Shown: piece after piece, positions 38,972-47,661 of the stretch
Position numbering within the stretch: position 1 is the first letter of the stretch
How the letters are laid out: every line of letters starts with the position of its first letter
Source: Bacillus vallismortis
GTDB taxonomy: Bacteria; Bacillota; Bacilli; Bacillales; Bacillaceae
NCBI RefSeq assembly: GCF_004116955.1
Contig: NZ_CP026362.1
Location: forward strand, 1,218,501-1,282,500
Length of the DNA: 64,000 bases
Reading direction: 5' to 3'
The notes under the pieces: model-generated
Database searches by the model: none
What the model was told of the DNA's origin: nothing
What the model saw: only the letters and a program-made list of their open reading frames with translations
Made by a program: the position numbers and the translations under genes

Positions 38972-39343
38972 ATGAACAGGAATTCTCAAAGCTATCCTCG
39001 GCAAATGAGTTATTATGATCCTCAGCAAATGCAAGGATATTATCAACAGGCAGTACCTGGACAATACTGGCCGCAGCAGCATTATGGGCAGCAGGATTTT
39101 TATCAAACGTATTCTCCACACTATTCGTTGCCTATGCAGCCTTCTGTATTTTCCAACCCTTATCCAATCCCAAGACCTAACCAGCAGCAGCCCTCACAAT
39201 TTCAAAGTATCATGTCGCAATTCAAAAAAGCCAACGGGCAATTTGATTTTAATAAAATGATGGATACGACAGGCCAAGTGATGAGCGCAATGAATCAAGT
39301 CGGATCTTTAATAAAGGGATTTACCAGCTTTTTTAAAGGATAG
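38972..39343 (+). CDS. yppG: YppG, Q/Y/P-rich probable spore-coat protein
   Basis: 123 residues. The first 80 are strongly enriched in Q, Y, P, H and S ([20 protein letters not shown]), a composition typical of coat and other structural spore proteins; the last 45 form an amphipathic helix-rich segment ending [12 protein letters not shown]. Start ATG 38972 behind AGGGGGA; starts further upstream lack a site. The sigma-K-like promoter supports late mother-cell expression. Coat location is inference from composition and promoter. Confidence 0.82.
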   Translation: MNRNSQSYPRQMSYYDPQQMQGYYQQAVPGQYWPQQHYGQQDFYQTYSPHYSLPMQPSVFSNPYPIPRPNQQQPSQFQSIMSQFKKANGQFDFNKMMDTTGQVMSAMNQVGSLIKGFTSFFKG

Positions 39344-39372
39344 AAGCATGAATGAATCGCTCATTCATGCTT
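39344..39372. terminator. Bidirectional terminator between yppG and ypqA
   Basis: Twelve perfect pairs: AAGCATGAATGA (39344-39355) with TCATTCATGCTT (39361-39372), followed by GTTTTTT. The right arm includes the last codons of ypqA. Confidence 0.9.
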
Positions 39373-39780
39373 GTTTTTTGGAAAGAAAAGCGTCATTGTC
39401 TGCTCGTTCCAAGATGTTTCCATATCATCTTGGTGTACTTCATAAGGCAGCTGCACCGTTCTTGTCATGCTTGTAAATGTGGCCTCATTTTGCTGTTTCT
39501 GTTTCTCTTGGAGTGTTACATGCAGATACCTCGTTTTAATATCAACGACGATCTCTCCATCTCGAAACGACTCCGGAATCATGATGTCGACATACAGCCC
39601 GGTATCTCTTTCTCTGACATGTATAGTCGTCTGTACATCTTGTAAACTCGAGTTGATCAGGTTCTGAAATCCTTTTAAAAGGTTGCCGAACGTTGAGGAT
39701 TGAAAAAGGTGGTCCATTGCCTCCGTTGTGATTTCTTCTTTCTTTTGCAATTCGTTCTTTTTGTCATCAGGGAATTCCAA
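39361..39780 (-). CDS. ypqA: Hsp20/alpha-crystallin-like protein YpqA
   Basis: 139 residues from TTG at 39780 (AAAGGCGGTGG serves as ribosome site; a GTG three codons earlier overlaps that site). The C-terminal half resembles an alpha-crystallin domain: VRERDTGLYVDIMIPES, a strand LHVTLQEK and PYEVHQDDMETSWNEQTMTL. A small heat-shock-like or coat role is possible; sequence alone does not decide. The C-terminal IxI motif of true small heat-shock proteins is not evident. Confidence 0.75.
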   Translation of the reverse strand: MEFPDDKKNELQKKEEITTEAMDHLFQSSTFGNLLKGFQNLINSSLQDVQTTIHVRERDTGLYVDIMIPESFRDGEIVVDIKTRYLHVTLQEKQKQQNEATFTSMTRTVQLPYEVHQDDMETSWNEQTMTLFFPKNKHE

Positions 39781-39918
39781 ATCTGCCACCGCCTTTTTTT
39801 AACCAGATTATGCGCCTATGCCAGATGTTGTTATAAATTGAAGCAAAATTGAAAGTGTGGTTAAATAGTGGTGAATGAAGGGATAACGGTTGAAGTGAAT
39901 GAGAAGGGAGAAAATACA

Positions 39919-40425
39919 TTGCTGAAAAAATTATTCGGTATGGGAAAAACTCAGGATAAAGCGGCGGAAGAGGTTATTTATTCTCCGGCAGACGGTACGG
40001 TTATGGACCTAACAGATGTGCCAGACCCGGTTTTTTCACAGAAAATGATGGGGGAAGGAATAGCGGTGGAACCAGCAAACGGTGACATCGTTTCACCTGT
40101 TGAAGGTGAAGTGATTCAGATTTTCCATACTAAACACGCCGTGGGCATTCGGACTCGCTCGGGAATTGAACTGTTAATTCACGTTGGGCTGGAAACGGTC
40201 AATATGAACGGAGAAGGATTTACTGCCCACATAAAAGAAGGGGACAAAGTGAAGGTTGGTGACCCGCTGATTACGTGTGATTTGGAATTAATAAAAGAAA
40301 AAGCGAGCAGTACGGTCATTCCAATCGTGATCATGAACGGTGAAGCTGTAGGTTCAATTGTGCCGGCTGGCGAAAAGGCTGCGCACAAAGGTGAAACAAA
40401 GCTCCTTACAATAAAAGCGAAATAA
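39919..40425 (+). CDS. ypqE: PTS EIIA (glucose-type) protein YpqE
   Basis: Stand-alone EIIA-Glc domain that accepts phosphate from HPr. TTG 39919 behind AAGGGAG gives 168 residues, the length known in B. subtilis; the earlier GTG at 39868 has no ribosome site. Active histidine H88 in [14 protein letters not shown] and partner H73 in [12 protein letters not shown] are both present, so it should be competent in phosphotransfer. No EIIBC gene is nearby; it may serve several incomplete sugar permeases. Confidence 0.92.
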   Translation: MLKKLFGMGKTQDKAAEEVIYSPADGTVMDLTDVPDPVFSQKMMGEGIAVEPANGDIVSPVEGEVIQIFHTKHAVGIRTRSGIELLIHVGLETVNMNGEGFTAHIKEGDKVKVGDPLITCDLELIKEKASSTVIPIVIMNGEAVGSIVPAGEKAAHKGETKLLTIKAK

Positions 40426-40450
40426 GCAGGGCGCATGCCTTGCTTTTTTT
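40424..40450 (+). terminator. Terminator after ypqE
   Basis: AGCAGGGC and GCCTTGCT pair around GCAT (one G-T pair), followed by seven Ts. Confidence 0.88.
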
Positions 40451-40527
40451 ATTCGATTGTATAAAATTTGCACCTAGCCATGCAAACAAATATTCGGTAA
40501 ACTGTACTTGACAAAGAGGTGTAAAGA

Positions 40528-42777
40528 ATGAAAAAGAAATCACTGCCTGAGCTCATTTCCGAGTTAAAAGGAAATGAAAACGTTGTGAATTGGCATGAAA
40601 TAGAGCCTCGTGAAGCAAAAACAAGGCCAATGCCTGAAAGTATAGACGAGAGAATAAAAGCAGCCCTTTCGAAAAGGGGCATTGAGAAACTATATACCCA
40701 CCAATATTCCGCTTTCCAATATGTGCAAGAAGGGGAAAGCATCGTTACCGTAACGCCAACCGCATCAGGAAAAACGTTATGCTATAACCTCCCAGTCCTG
40801 CAGTCCATCGCCCAAGACGAAACAAACCGGGCGCTTTATTTATTCCCGACAAAAGCGCTGGCACAGGACCAAAAGAGCGAGCTGAATGAAATCATTGATG
40901 AAATGGGCATTGATATTAAAAGCTTTACATATGACGGGGATACGTCTCCGGCGATCAGACAAAAAGTGAGAAAAGCTGGCCATATTGTTATTACAAATCC
41001 CGATATGCTCCATTCTGCCATTCTTCCGCATCATACGAAATGGGTCAGTTTGTTTGAAAACCTTAAGTATATCGTTATCGATGAGCTTCATACGTATCGC
41101 GGTGTGTTCGGGAGCCATGTGGCTAATGTGATCCGGCGGCTGAAGCGGATCTGCCGGTTTTATGGGAGTGATCCGGTTTTTATTTGCACGTCCGCAACAA
41201 TTGCCAACCCAAAGGAATTGGGAGAGCAGCTGACGGGCAAACCGATGCGGCTGGTCGATGACAACGGTGCCCCGAGCGGGCGGAAGCATTTTGTGTTTTA
41301 TAATCCCCCACTTGTGAACAAACCGCTGAATATTAGAAAGAGCGCAACAGCAGAAGTGAATGAATTAGCGAAAGAGTTCTTGAAAAACAAAGTGCAGACC
41401 ATTGTCTTTGCCAGAAGCAGAGTCCGGGTAGAAATTATTTTAAGCCATATTCAAGAGCTTGTGAAAAAAGAGATTGGGACAAAGTCAATCAGAGGCTATC
41501 GAGGAGGCTATCTTCCAAAAGAACGGAGAGAAATCGAAAGAGGCCTGAGAGAAGGCGAGATTTTAGGAGTTATCAGTACGAATGCCTTAGAGCTTGGTGT
41601 TGATATCGGCCAGCTGCAGGTGTGTGTGATGACGGGTTACCCTGGAAGTGTGGCAAGTGCATGGCAGCAGGCGGGACGAGCCGGCAGAAGGCACGGTGAA
41701 TCTTTGATTATTATGGTCGCCAATTCAACGCCGATCGATCAATATATTGTGCGGCATCCTGAATACTTCTTTAACCGTTCGCCGGAATCTGCAAGAATCA
41801 ATCCGGAGAATTTGATTATTTTAGTAGACCATTTAAAATGTGCGGCTTATGAGCTTCCTTTTAAAGCTGATGAGGAGTTTGGACCAATGGATGTAAGTGA
41901 CATTCTTGAATACCTGCAGGAAGAGGCCGTTCTTCACCGCAATGGCGAACGGTATCATTGGGCAAGTGAATCGTTTCCTGCATCCAATATCAGTTTGCGT
42001 TCCGCATCACAAGAAAATGTCGTCATTGTTGACCAATCGGATATTGCAAATGTAAGGATTATCGGTGAAATGGATCGTTTTAGCGCGATGACGCTTTTGC
42101 ATGATGAAGCGATTTATTTGCATGAAGGGGTTCAGTACCAAGTAGAAAAGCTGGATTGGGACCATAAAAAGGCTTATGTCAGAAAAGTCGATGTCGAGTA
42201 TTATACAGATGCGAATTTGGCAGTTCAGCTAAAGGTATTAGAAGTTGATAAAACAAACGAAAATAGCGGTGCGTCATTGCACTATGGAGATGTCACTGTT
42301 AACGCCTTGCCGACCATCTTTAAAAAAATTAAAATGACGACCTTTGAAAATATTGGATCAGGTCCTATTCATTTGCCGGAAGAAGAACTGCATACAAGTG
42401 CAGCTTGGCTCGAAATCAAAAAAGCAGACGAAGATATTGGGGAAAAGACGCTGGAACAGCTGCTTCTGGGCATCTCGAATGTGCTCCAGCATATTGTCCC
42501 CGTGTATATTATGTGTGACCGAAACGATGTGCATGTTGTTTCTCAAATGAAAGCTGTCCATACGGGGTTGCCGACTATATTTTTATACGATCATTACCCG
42601 GGCGGTATCGGTTTAGCGGAGGAAGTCTACAAACGTTTTTCAGACATAAATGAAGCGGCGAAACAGCTCATCACACAATGTCCTTGTCATGATGGCTGTC
42701 CGTCATGTATAGGAACCGAAATAGAAGGGATAAAAGCAAAGAAGAGTATTTTGCAGCTGCTGAATCAAATGGCATAA
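40528..42777 (+). CDS. mrfA: MrfA (YprA), SF2 helicase for mitomycin-type DNA damage
   Basis: 749-residue superfamily-2 DNA helicase. Walker A TPTASGKTLCYN near residue 77, DELH box near 188, SAT motif, motif VI QQAGRAGRRHGES near 383, and a C-terminal DUF1998 domain ending in a zinc-type cysteine cluster CPCHDGCPSCIG. In B. subtilis YprA/MrfA works with YprB/MrfB in a UvrABC-independent excision route specific for mitomycin C lesions. mrfB follows after 15 bases. Confidence 0.93.
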   Translation: MKKKSLPELISELKGNENVVNWHEIEPREAKTRPMPESIDERIKAALSKRGIEKLYTHQYSAFQYVQEGESIVTVTPTASGKTLCYNLPVLQSIAQDETNRALYLFPTKALAQDQKSELNEIIDEMGIDIKSFTYDGDTSPAIRQKVRKAGHIVITNPDMLHSAILPHHTKWVSLFENLKYIVIDELHTYRGVFGSHVANVIRRLKRICRFYGSDPVFICTSATIANPKELGEQLTGKPMRLVDDNGAPSGRKHFVFYNPPLVNKPLNIRKSATAEVNELAKEFLKNKVQTIVFARSRVRVEIILSHIQELVKKEIGTKSIRGYRGGYLPKERREIERGLREGEILGVISTNALELGVDIGQLQVCVMTGYPGSVASAWQQAGRAGRRHGESLIIMVANSTPIDQYIVRHPEYFFNRSPESARINPENLIILVDHLKCAAYELPFKADEEFGPMDVSDILEYLQEEAVLHRNGERYHWASESFPASNISLRSASQENVVIVDQSDIANVRIIGEMDRFSAMTLLHDEAIYLHEGVQYQVEKLDWDHKKAYVRKVDVEYYTDANLAVQLKVLEVDKTNENSGASLHYGDVTVNALPTIFKKIKMTTFENIGSGPIHLPEEELHTSAAWLEIKKADEDIGEKTLEQLLLGISNVLQHIVPVYIMCDRNDVHVVSQMKAVHTGLPTIFLYDHYPGGIGLAEEVYKRFSDINEAAKQLITQCPCHDGCPSCIGTEIEGIKAKKSILQLLNQMA

Positions 42778-42792
42778 GGAAGGAGGCCAGGT

Positions 42793-44046
42793 ATGTCATT
42801 AAAAGGGAAACTTCAGCGAATGAAAAAGCATATGGTGTTCGATGAAGGGGAACATAAAAAAGAAAAAGACGAACAAAAAAACAAACTCGTTGAGAACCAT
42901 GCTGAAATTCCATTTTTAGAAGAGTGGGAGACTTTTGGCATGAAGCCTTTTTTTTTCGAAGATGAGTACTGTCTTATTAGGGAAGTAGAATATCCGCTTT
43001 CTCACCGGCATGGATTATACCGTTTTTCTGAACTTGATGAAGTGATGCAATTGTGGAATCAAAGCAGCCTGTCGCATACGCTGTCAGCAAAAGGGTACAA
43101 CAAAAACAGCCTCTTTTTCTTTGATACGGAAACGACCGGCCTTGGAGGCGGAGCCGGAAACACCATTTTTTTGCTTGGGCATGCGAGGGTATATGAAGAC
43201 CGAGTGATAGTCAAACAGCATCTTTTGCCTAAACCGGGGAATGAAGTCGCCTTGTATCAAAGCTTTTTAAGCGAGGTTGACATTACATCGCTTGTGACCT
43301 ACAACGGGAAAGCTTTTGATTGGCCGCAGGTGAAAACAAGGCACACATTGATCCGCGACAGACTTCCAAAGCTCCCGGAATTCGGCCACTTTGACCTGCT
43401 GCACGGAGCGAGACGCTTGTGGAAACACAAAATGGACCGCGTATCGCTTGGCACGGTTGAAAATGAGGAGCTTGGCATCCGCAGACAAGAAGATACACCG
43501 GGCTACTTGGCGCCAATGCTTTACTTTCATTTTATCAAGGCGCAAGAGCCGGAACTTCTAAAAGGCGTCCTGCATCATAATGAACTGGATGTGCTATCGC
43601 TTATTTCATTGTACATTCATATGTCTAAAAAAATTCTATCGAAATCACATGCGCCAAAAGAACACAGCGAAGCTTATGCCATGGCGAAATGGTTTATGGC
43701 CCACAAAGAAACGGATCAAGCGGTTATGCAGCTGGAAAAGCTTAAAGAAAAATCGTTTGAAGATCAGGATAGAGCCCGGCTGGATTTATCGCTCCTATAC
43801 AAAAAACAAAACCGGTTGGAAGAGGCAGTGGCGCTTTGGGAAAACCTGTCCCGCTCCCAAAATCAGAAGTGCAGATACGCTGCTGTGATAGAACTCGCGA
43901 AATTTTTTGAGCATCAGAAAAAAGAGTTCGGAAAAGCATTGCATATTGCAGAACAATTACTTACTGATGAGGCGTTCTTTTCAGAAAAAGAAATTGAAAA
44001 GCTGCACGTAAGAATCGCCCGGCTGAAGAGGAAATATTCCTCTTAA
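42793..44046 (+). CDS. mrfB: MrfB (YprB), DEDD-family exonuclease
   Basis: 417 residues. N-terminal half is an RNase H-like 3'-5' exonuclease with FFDTETTGLGGG near residue 110 (catalytic D and E), LVTYNGKAFDWPQVKTRHTL near 172 and HHNELDVLSLISLY near 258; the C-terminal half (about 290-417) has TPR-like helices. Partner of MrfA in mitomycin C repair. Start ATG 42793 with AGGAGG. Confidence 0.92.
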   Translation: MSLKGKLQRMKKHMVFDEGEHKKEKDEQKNKLVENHAEIPFLEEWETFGMKPFFFEDEYCLIREVEYPLSHRHGLYRFSELDEVMQLWNQSSLSHTLSAKGYNKNSLFFFDTETTGLGGGAGNTIFLLGHARVYEDRVIVKQHLLPKPGNEVALYQSFLSEVDITSLVTYNGKAFDWPQVKTRHTLIRDRLPKLPEFGHFDLLHGARRLWKHKMDRVSLGTVENEELGIRRQEDTPGYLAPMLYFHFIKAQEPELLKGVLHHNELDVLSLISLYIHMSKKILSKSHAPKEHSEAYAMAKWFMAHKETDQAVMQLEKLKEKSFEDQDRARLDLSLLYKKQNRLEEAVALWENLSRSQNQKCRYAAVIELAKFFEHQKKEFGKALHIAEQLLTDEAFFSEKEIEKLHVRIARLKRKYSS

Positions 44047-44119
44047 ATATTCCCCGGGAAAGCGCAAAAGACGACTTCTTTCGCCATGAAATTTTTTTGC
44101 TCAAATCACATCGATTCTG

Positions 44120-44148
44120 TTGTAGAATACCGGCGAATCCTGTAAAAT
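44120..44148 (+). promoter_or_regulatory. Promoter of the 31-residue membrane peptide
   Basis: TTGTAG (44120-44125), 17-base spacer, TAAAAT (44143-44148), about 30 bases before the start codon. Confidence 0.5.
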
Positions 44149-44178
44149 GACGTTAGTTATTTTAAAGGGAGAGTTGGC

Positions 44179-44274
44179 ATGTATAAGGGTGTTTTTTATT
44201 TGTTCTTTGTCGTTGTTTTTTTGATTGCTTTCGTATTTTCAAACTTTAAAGACAGCTTAATTGCACACTTTTAA
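44179..44274 (+). CDS. 31-residue single-pass membrane peptide, unnamed
   Basis: Begins MYKGVFYLFFVVVFLIAFVF and ends in a short polar tail NFKDSLIAHF. One hydrophobic segment (residues 4-20) spans the membrane; the basic residue lies at the N side and the tail is mixed charge. It has an AGGGAG ribosome site 7 bases before ATG and a promoter of its own, which makes chance unlikely. I do not recognise a characterised homologue. A role as a regulatory membrane peptide is only a guess. Confidence 0.6.
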   Translation: MYKGVFYLFFVVVFLIAFVFSNFKDSLIAHF

Positions 44275-44292
44275 AATAGGTCATTGCATCAG

Positions 44293-44321
44293 AACATGTA
44301 CCCCCTATTTTTCATAACTTA
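44293..44321 (+). promoter_or_regulatory. Sigma-K promoter of cotD
   Basis: AAC (44293-44295) and, 17 bases on, CATAACTTA (44313-44321), a full match to CATAnnnTA. cotD is known as a late mother-cell gene under sigma-K with GerE control; GerE sites were not resolved by eye. Confidence 0.6.
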
Positions 44322-44357
44322 GTATTGTAATAAAGTTTATGGAAAGGGGATTTAATC

Positions 44358-44582
44358 ATGCATCACTGCAGACCGCATATGATGGCGCCAATTGTCCATC
44401 CTACTCATTGCTGTGAAAACCATACGTTTTCAAATACGATCGTGCCGCATATTCACCCACAGCACACAACAAACGTAAATCACCAGCATTTTCAGCACGT
44501 TCACTACTTTCCACACACTTTCTCAAATGTTGATACAGCAACGCATCAACATTTTCAAGCGGGAAGACCTTTCTTCGACTAG
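44358..44582 (+). CDS. cotD: Inner spore coat protein CotD
   Basis: 74 residues, extremely rich in histidine (about 19) with T, P, N and Q, a known inner-coat component. Start ATG 44358 behind GGAAAGGGGA. It differs from the version I remember from strain 168 at the C terminus: there the protein ends AGKPCCDY, here AGRPFFD, so the last cysteine pair is replaced by phenylalanines and the final tyrosine is missing. Cysteines near the N terminus (HHCRPH, HCCENH) remain. Confidence 0.93.
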   Translation: MHHCRPHMMAPIVHPTHCCENHTFSNTIVPHIHPQHTTNVNHQHFQHVHYFPHTFSNVDTATHQHFQAGRPFFD

Positions 44583-44621
44583 TATGGAAACGTGCAGCTT
44601 GATGGCAGAACAACAGCACAT

Positions 44622-44654
44622 CAAAATGGGGCCCAATGGGAGCCCCATTTTTTA
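44622..44654 (+). terminator. Terminator after cotD
   Basis: AAATGGGGC (44624-44632) pairs with GCCCCATTT (44642-44650), followed by more Ts. Confidence 0.9.
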
Positions 44655-44670
44655 TAAAGCAGGTGAAAGA

Positions 44671-45216
44671 ATGAAAGTATTGGCTGTAACAGGATACAAG
44701 CCATTTGAACTTGGGATTTTTAAGCAGGATGACAAGGCGCTTTATTACATAAAAAAAGCGATAAAGAATCGTCTGATTGCTTTTTTAGATGAAGGACTAG
44801 AATGGATTTTAATTTCGGGCCAGCTTGGAACCGAACTCTGGGCAGCTGAGGCTGCCTATGATCTGCAGGAGGAATACCCTGATTTAAAGGTAGCTGTGAT
44901 TACCCCTTTTTACGATCAGGAAAAGAACTGGAAAGAACCTAATAAAGACCTTTATGAAGCTGTTCTGGCACAGGCTGACTATGAAGAAAGCCTGACTCAC
45001 AGGCCGTATGAAAGCCCGCTTCAGTTTAAACAAAAAAATCAGTTCTTCATTGATAAATCAGATGCGCTTATGCTTTTATATGATCCGGAAATGGAAGGGT
45101 CTCCAAAGTACATGCTGGAGACAGCGGAAAAGCGGCGCGAACAGGATGGCTATCCCATTTACTTTATTACAATGGATGACTTGAGAGTAACAGTGGAAGA
45201 AGACAGTTACTCATAG
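44671..45216 (+). CDS. ypsA: SLOG-superfamily protein YpsA
   Basis: 181 residues with a Rossmann-like nucleotide-binding fold: [17 protein letters not shown] at the start and the glycine-rich [15 protein letters not shown] near residue 50, the SLOG signature for binding ADP-ribose- or NAD-like ligands. In B. subtilis and Staphylococcus, YpsA affects cell division and often neighbours gpsB, as here. Start ATG 44671 behind AGGTGAAAG; an upstream open frame runs back into cotD and is not used. Confidence 0.92.
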   Translation: MKVLAVTGYKPFELGIFKQDDKALYYIKKAIKNRLIAFLDEGLEWILISGQLGTELWAAEAAYDLQEEYPDLKVAVITPFYDQEKNWKEPNKDLYEAVLAQADYEESLTHRPYESPLQFKQKNQFFIDKSDALMLLYDPEMEGSPKYMLETAEKRREQDGYPIYFITMDDLRVTVEEDSYS

Positions 45217-45291
45217 CAATAAGAGAAATTTGACAACCGTACAGATTTCTGAAAAAATATATGTGATGATTCACGATACGAGGTGAAAAAG

Positions 45292-45588
45292 ATGCTTGCT
45301 GATAAAGTAAAGCTTTCTGCAAAAGAAATTTTGGAAAAAGAATTTAAAACAGGCGTTAGAGGCTATAAGCAAGAAGACGTTGACAAATTTTTAGATATGA
45401 TTATTAAGGATTATGAAACCTTCCATCAAGAAATTGAAGAACTGCAGCAGGAAAATCTGCAGCTGAAAAAACAGCTTGAAGAAGCCAGCAAAAAACAGCC
45501 GGTACAATCTAACACAACGAACTTTGATATTTTAAAACGGCTGTCAAACTTAGAAAAGCACGTTTTTGGAAGCAAGCTTTATGATTGA
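45292..45588 (+). CDS. gpsB: Cell-division adaptor GpsB
   Basis: 98 residues, DivIVA-like: N-terminal membrane-associated domain ([28 protein letters not shown] pattern in the first 40 residues), coiled coil (about 40-68) and a small trimerising C-terminal helix. It docks PBP1 (PonA, also in this window) and shuttles between septum and side wall. Start ATG 45292 behind GAGGTGAAAA; a perfect -35 TTGACA lies at 45230-45235, with no equally clear -10. Confidence 0.95.
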   Translation: MLADKVKLSAKEILEKEFKTGVRGYKQEDVDKFLDMIIKDYETFHQEIEELQQENLQLKKQLEEASKKQPVQSNTTNFDILKRLSNLEKHVFGSKLYD

Positions 45589-45610
45589 TTGCGCTTGAAA
45601 AAAATGGTGC

Positions 45611-45639
45611 TTGTAAATCTCAATCAGTTGTTATATAAT
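45611..45639 (+). promoter_or_regulatory. Promoter of rnpB
   Basis: TTGTAA (45611-45616), 17-base spacer, perfect TATAAT (45634-45639), seven bases before the RNA start. Confidence 0.8.
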
Positions 45640-45646
45640 AATTCAT

Positions 45647-46048
45647 GTTCTTAACGTTCGGGTAATCGCTGCAGATCTTGAATCTGTAGAGGAAAGTCCA
45701 TGCTCGCACGGTGCTGAGATGCCCGTAGTGTTCGTGCCTAGCGAAGTCATAAGCTAGGGCAGCCTTGATAGGCTGACGGCAGGAAAAAAGCCTACGTCCT
45801 TTGGATATGGCTGAGTATCCTTGAAAGTGCCACAGTGACGAAGTCTCACTAGAAATGGTGAGAGTGGAACGCGGTAAACCCCTCGAGCGAGAAACCCAAA
45901 TTTTGGTAGGGGAACCTTCTTGACGGAATTCAACGGAGAGAAGGACAGAATGCTTTCTGTAGATAGATGATTGCCGCCCGAGTACGAGGTGATAAGCCGT
46001 TTGCAGTACGACGGAACAAAACATGGCTTACAGAACGTTAGACCACTT
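45647..46048 (+). ncRNA. rnpB: RNase P RNA, Bacillus type (B class)
   Basis: Catalytic RNA that trims the 5' leader of tRNA precursors. About 402 bases, matching the B. subtilis RNA in both ends (starts GTTCTTAACGTTCGGGTAAT, ends ACGTTAGACCACTT), whose pairing of AACGTTCGGG-type start with the GAACGTTAGAC end forms P1. Conserved core GAGGAAAGTCC near position 45 and the AGAAATGGTGAGAG-type internal region are present. It follows gpsB with its own promoter and terminator. Confidence 0.98.
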
Positions 46049-46068
46049 ACATTTAAAATGATCAAAAC

Positions 46069-46095
46069 AAGCTCTCCCGTATAAGGAGAGCTTTT
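46069..46095 (+). terminator. Terminator after rnpB
   Basis: AGCTCTCC (from 46070) pairs with GGAGAGCT (to 46092) around CGTATA, then TTT. Confidence 0.82.
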
Positions 46096-46135
46096 ATCTT
46101 GAAAAGAGAAAAGTTTTAAAAGACAGGGTGATACG

Positions 46136-47293
46136 ATGAAGAAGTATACACTAATTGCAACAGCGCCGATGGGCATTGAAGCTGTTGTCGCAAAGGAAGT
46201 ACGTGACTTAGGATACGAATGCAAGGTTGATAACGGAAAAGTTATTTTTGAAGGTGATGCACTCGCTATTTGCCGCGCGAACCTTTGGCTTAGAACAGCC
46301 GACCGCATAAAGGTTCAGGTTGCTTCTTTTAAAGCGAAAACATTTGATGAACTGTTTGAAAAAACGAAAGCGATTAACTGGCGTTCATTTATCCCTGAAA
46401 ACGGGAAATTCCCGGTCATCGGGAAATCGGTAAAATCAACACTTGCAAGCGTTCCCGACTGCCAGCGGATTGTTAAAAAAGCAATTGTTGAAAAGCTCAA
46501 GCAGCAGTCCGCTAAAGCCAATGACTGGATTGAAGAAACAGGTGCCGAGTATAAGGTAGAAATTTCTTTATTGAAAGATCAGGCGGTTCTTACGCTGGAT
46601 TCGTCGGGGACAGGTCTCCACAAACGAGGATACCGTGTTGATCAGGGCGGCGCGCCGATTAAAGAAACTCTTGCTGCCGCTTTAGTTCAATTAACCAATT
46701 GGACTCCGGACCGACCGTTTGTTGATCCTTTTTGCGGTTCTGGGACGATTGCGATCGAAGCCGCGTTAATCGGCCAAAACATCGCCCCGGGTTTTAACCG
46801 CGATTTTGCCTCGGAGGATTGGGAATGGATCGGCAAAGAGCTATGGGACAAAGCACGGCTTGAAGTTGAAGAAAAGGCGAATTATGACCAGCCGCTCACC
46901 ATTTTCGGAAACGACATAGACCACCGCATGGTGCAAATCGCAAAAGAGAATGCAGAGGAAGCAGGCTTGGGAGATTTAATCGAGTTTAAGCAGATGCAGG
47001 TCAAAGACTTCACGACAAATCTGGAGTTTGGGGTCATTGTCGGCAATCCGCCATACGGAGAGCGTCTCGGCGAGAAAAAAGCCGTTGAGCAGATGTACAA
47101 AGAAATGGGACAGGCATTCGAACCGCTAGATTCCTGGTCTGTGTACATGCTGACATCAAATGAGAACTTTGAGGAAGCATACGGCAGAAAAGCGACGAAA
47201 AAACGAAAGCTGTTTAACGGATTTATTAAAACGGATTATTATCAATACTGGGCAAAAGTAAGACCGCAGCGCAAGAAAACAGAAAACGCATAA
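46136..47293 (+). CDS. ypsC: THUMP-domain rRNA guanine-N2 methyltransferase (YpsC)
   Basis: 385 residues, RlmL-like: N-terminal ferredoxin-like/THUMP RNA-binding domain (about 1-160) and an SAM-dependent methyltransferase domain with DPFCGSGTIAIEAALIG near residue 200 and the catalytic VGNPPYGERLGE near 302. It probably makes an m2G in 23S rRNA (family inference). Start ATG 46136 behind AGGGTGA. A terminator follows. Confidence 0.92.
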   Translation: MKKYTLIATAPMGIEAVVAKEVRDLGYECKVDNGKVIFEGDALAICRANLWLRTADRIKVQVASFKAKTFDELFEKTKAINWRSFIPENGKFPVIGKSVKSTLASVPDCQRIVKKAIVEKLKQQSAKANDWIEETGAEYKVEISLLKDQAVLTLDSSGTGLHKRGYRVDQGGAPIKETLAAALVQLTNWTPDRPFVDPFCGSGTIAIEAALIGQNIAPGFNRDFASEDWEWIGKELWDKARLEVEEKANYDQPLTIFGNDIDHRMVQIAKENAEEAGLGDLIEFKQMQVKDFTTNLEFGVIVGNPPYGERLGEKKAVEQMYKEMGQAFEPLDSWSVYMLTSNENFEEAYGRKATKKRKLFNGFIKTDYYQYWAKVRPQRKKTENA

Positions 47294-47323
47294 AAAAGAA
47301 GACGCGCTGCATGCGTCTTCTTT
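47294..47323 (+). terminator. Terminator after ypsC
   Basis: AAGAAGACGC pairs with GCGTCTTCTT around a GCTGCAT loop, then T-rich sequence. Confidence 0.85.
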
Positions 47324-47346
47324 CATCTTTCAGCCATATTCTATCG

Positions 47347-47499
47347 TTACCAACGGTGCGCTTTCGCGTTGCTTCTCAAAATAATGTTGGTTTGGGACAT
47401 TTCAGTGTGACCGTTTACTTGAGACTTAGAACGTTTAGGCCGCGTCCAATTGTGATGAAACAGTTCAGAATGCTGATCTAATCGATTTCTATAACTCAT
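47347..47499 (-). CDS. ypzG: Small basic protein YpzG
   Basis: 50 residues on the reverse strand, start ATG at 47499 behind GGGAGTGA. Very polar and basic (HNWTRPKRSKSQVNGHTEM, ending SNAKAHRW), typical of the YpzG-like family found in endospore-forming Bacillus, often counted among small spore proteins. A longer open frame upstream exists, but the ribosome site and family size fix this start. Function unknown. Confidence 0.8.
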   Translation of the reverse strand: MSYRNRLDQHSELFHHNWTRPKRSKSQVNGHTEMSQTNIILRSNAKAHRW

Positions 47500-47661
47500 G
47501 TCAACATCACTCCCTGATAGAATATTGTTGATAAGACGGATAATCCGGGTACGGAATATCGAATGTAGTTTGTGCCTATTTCGGTGATAACATGCGGAAA
47601 GCATGTATATAAAATGAAAAGTTCGCATAAAATGATGATTATTTCCATCAGAGGTGATCTC
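47500..47661. other. Intergenic stretch between ypzG and yptA
   Basis: 162 bases between divergent small genes. It contains a small palindrome ACATGC/GCATGT (47590-47605) followed by TATATAAAATG; no promoter pair is convincing. Confidence 0.35.

Noticed and set aside
39868..39918. GTG start giving a 17-residue longer YpqE
   Set aside because: No ribosome site; the TTG at 39919 has AAGGGAG at good spacing and gives the known length.
44527..44670. Extended N terminus of YpsA overlapping cotD
   Set aside because: A terminator lies inside it, and ATG 44671 has its own ribosome site.
45620..46308. Reverse-strand frames of 134 and 184 codons across rnpB
   Set aside because: They are antisense to the RNase P RNA and the start of ypsC; the structured RNA explains the lack of stops.
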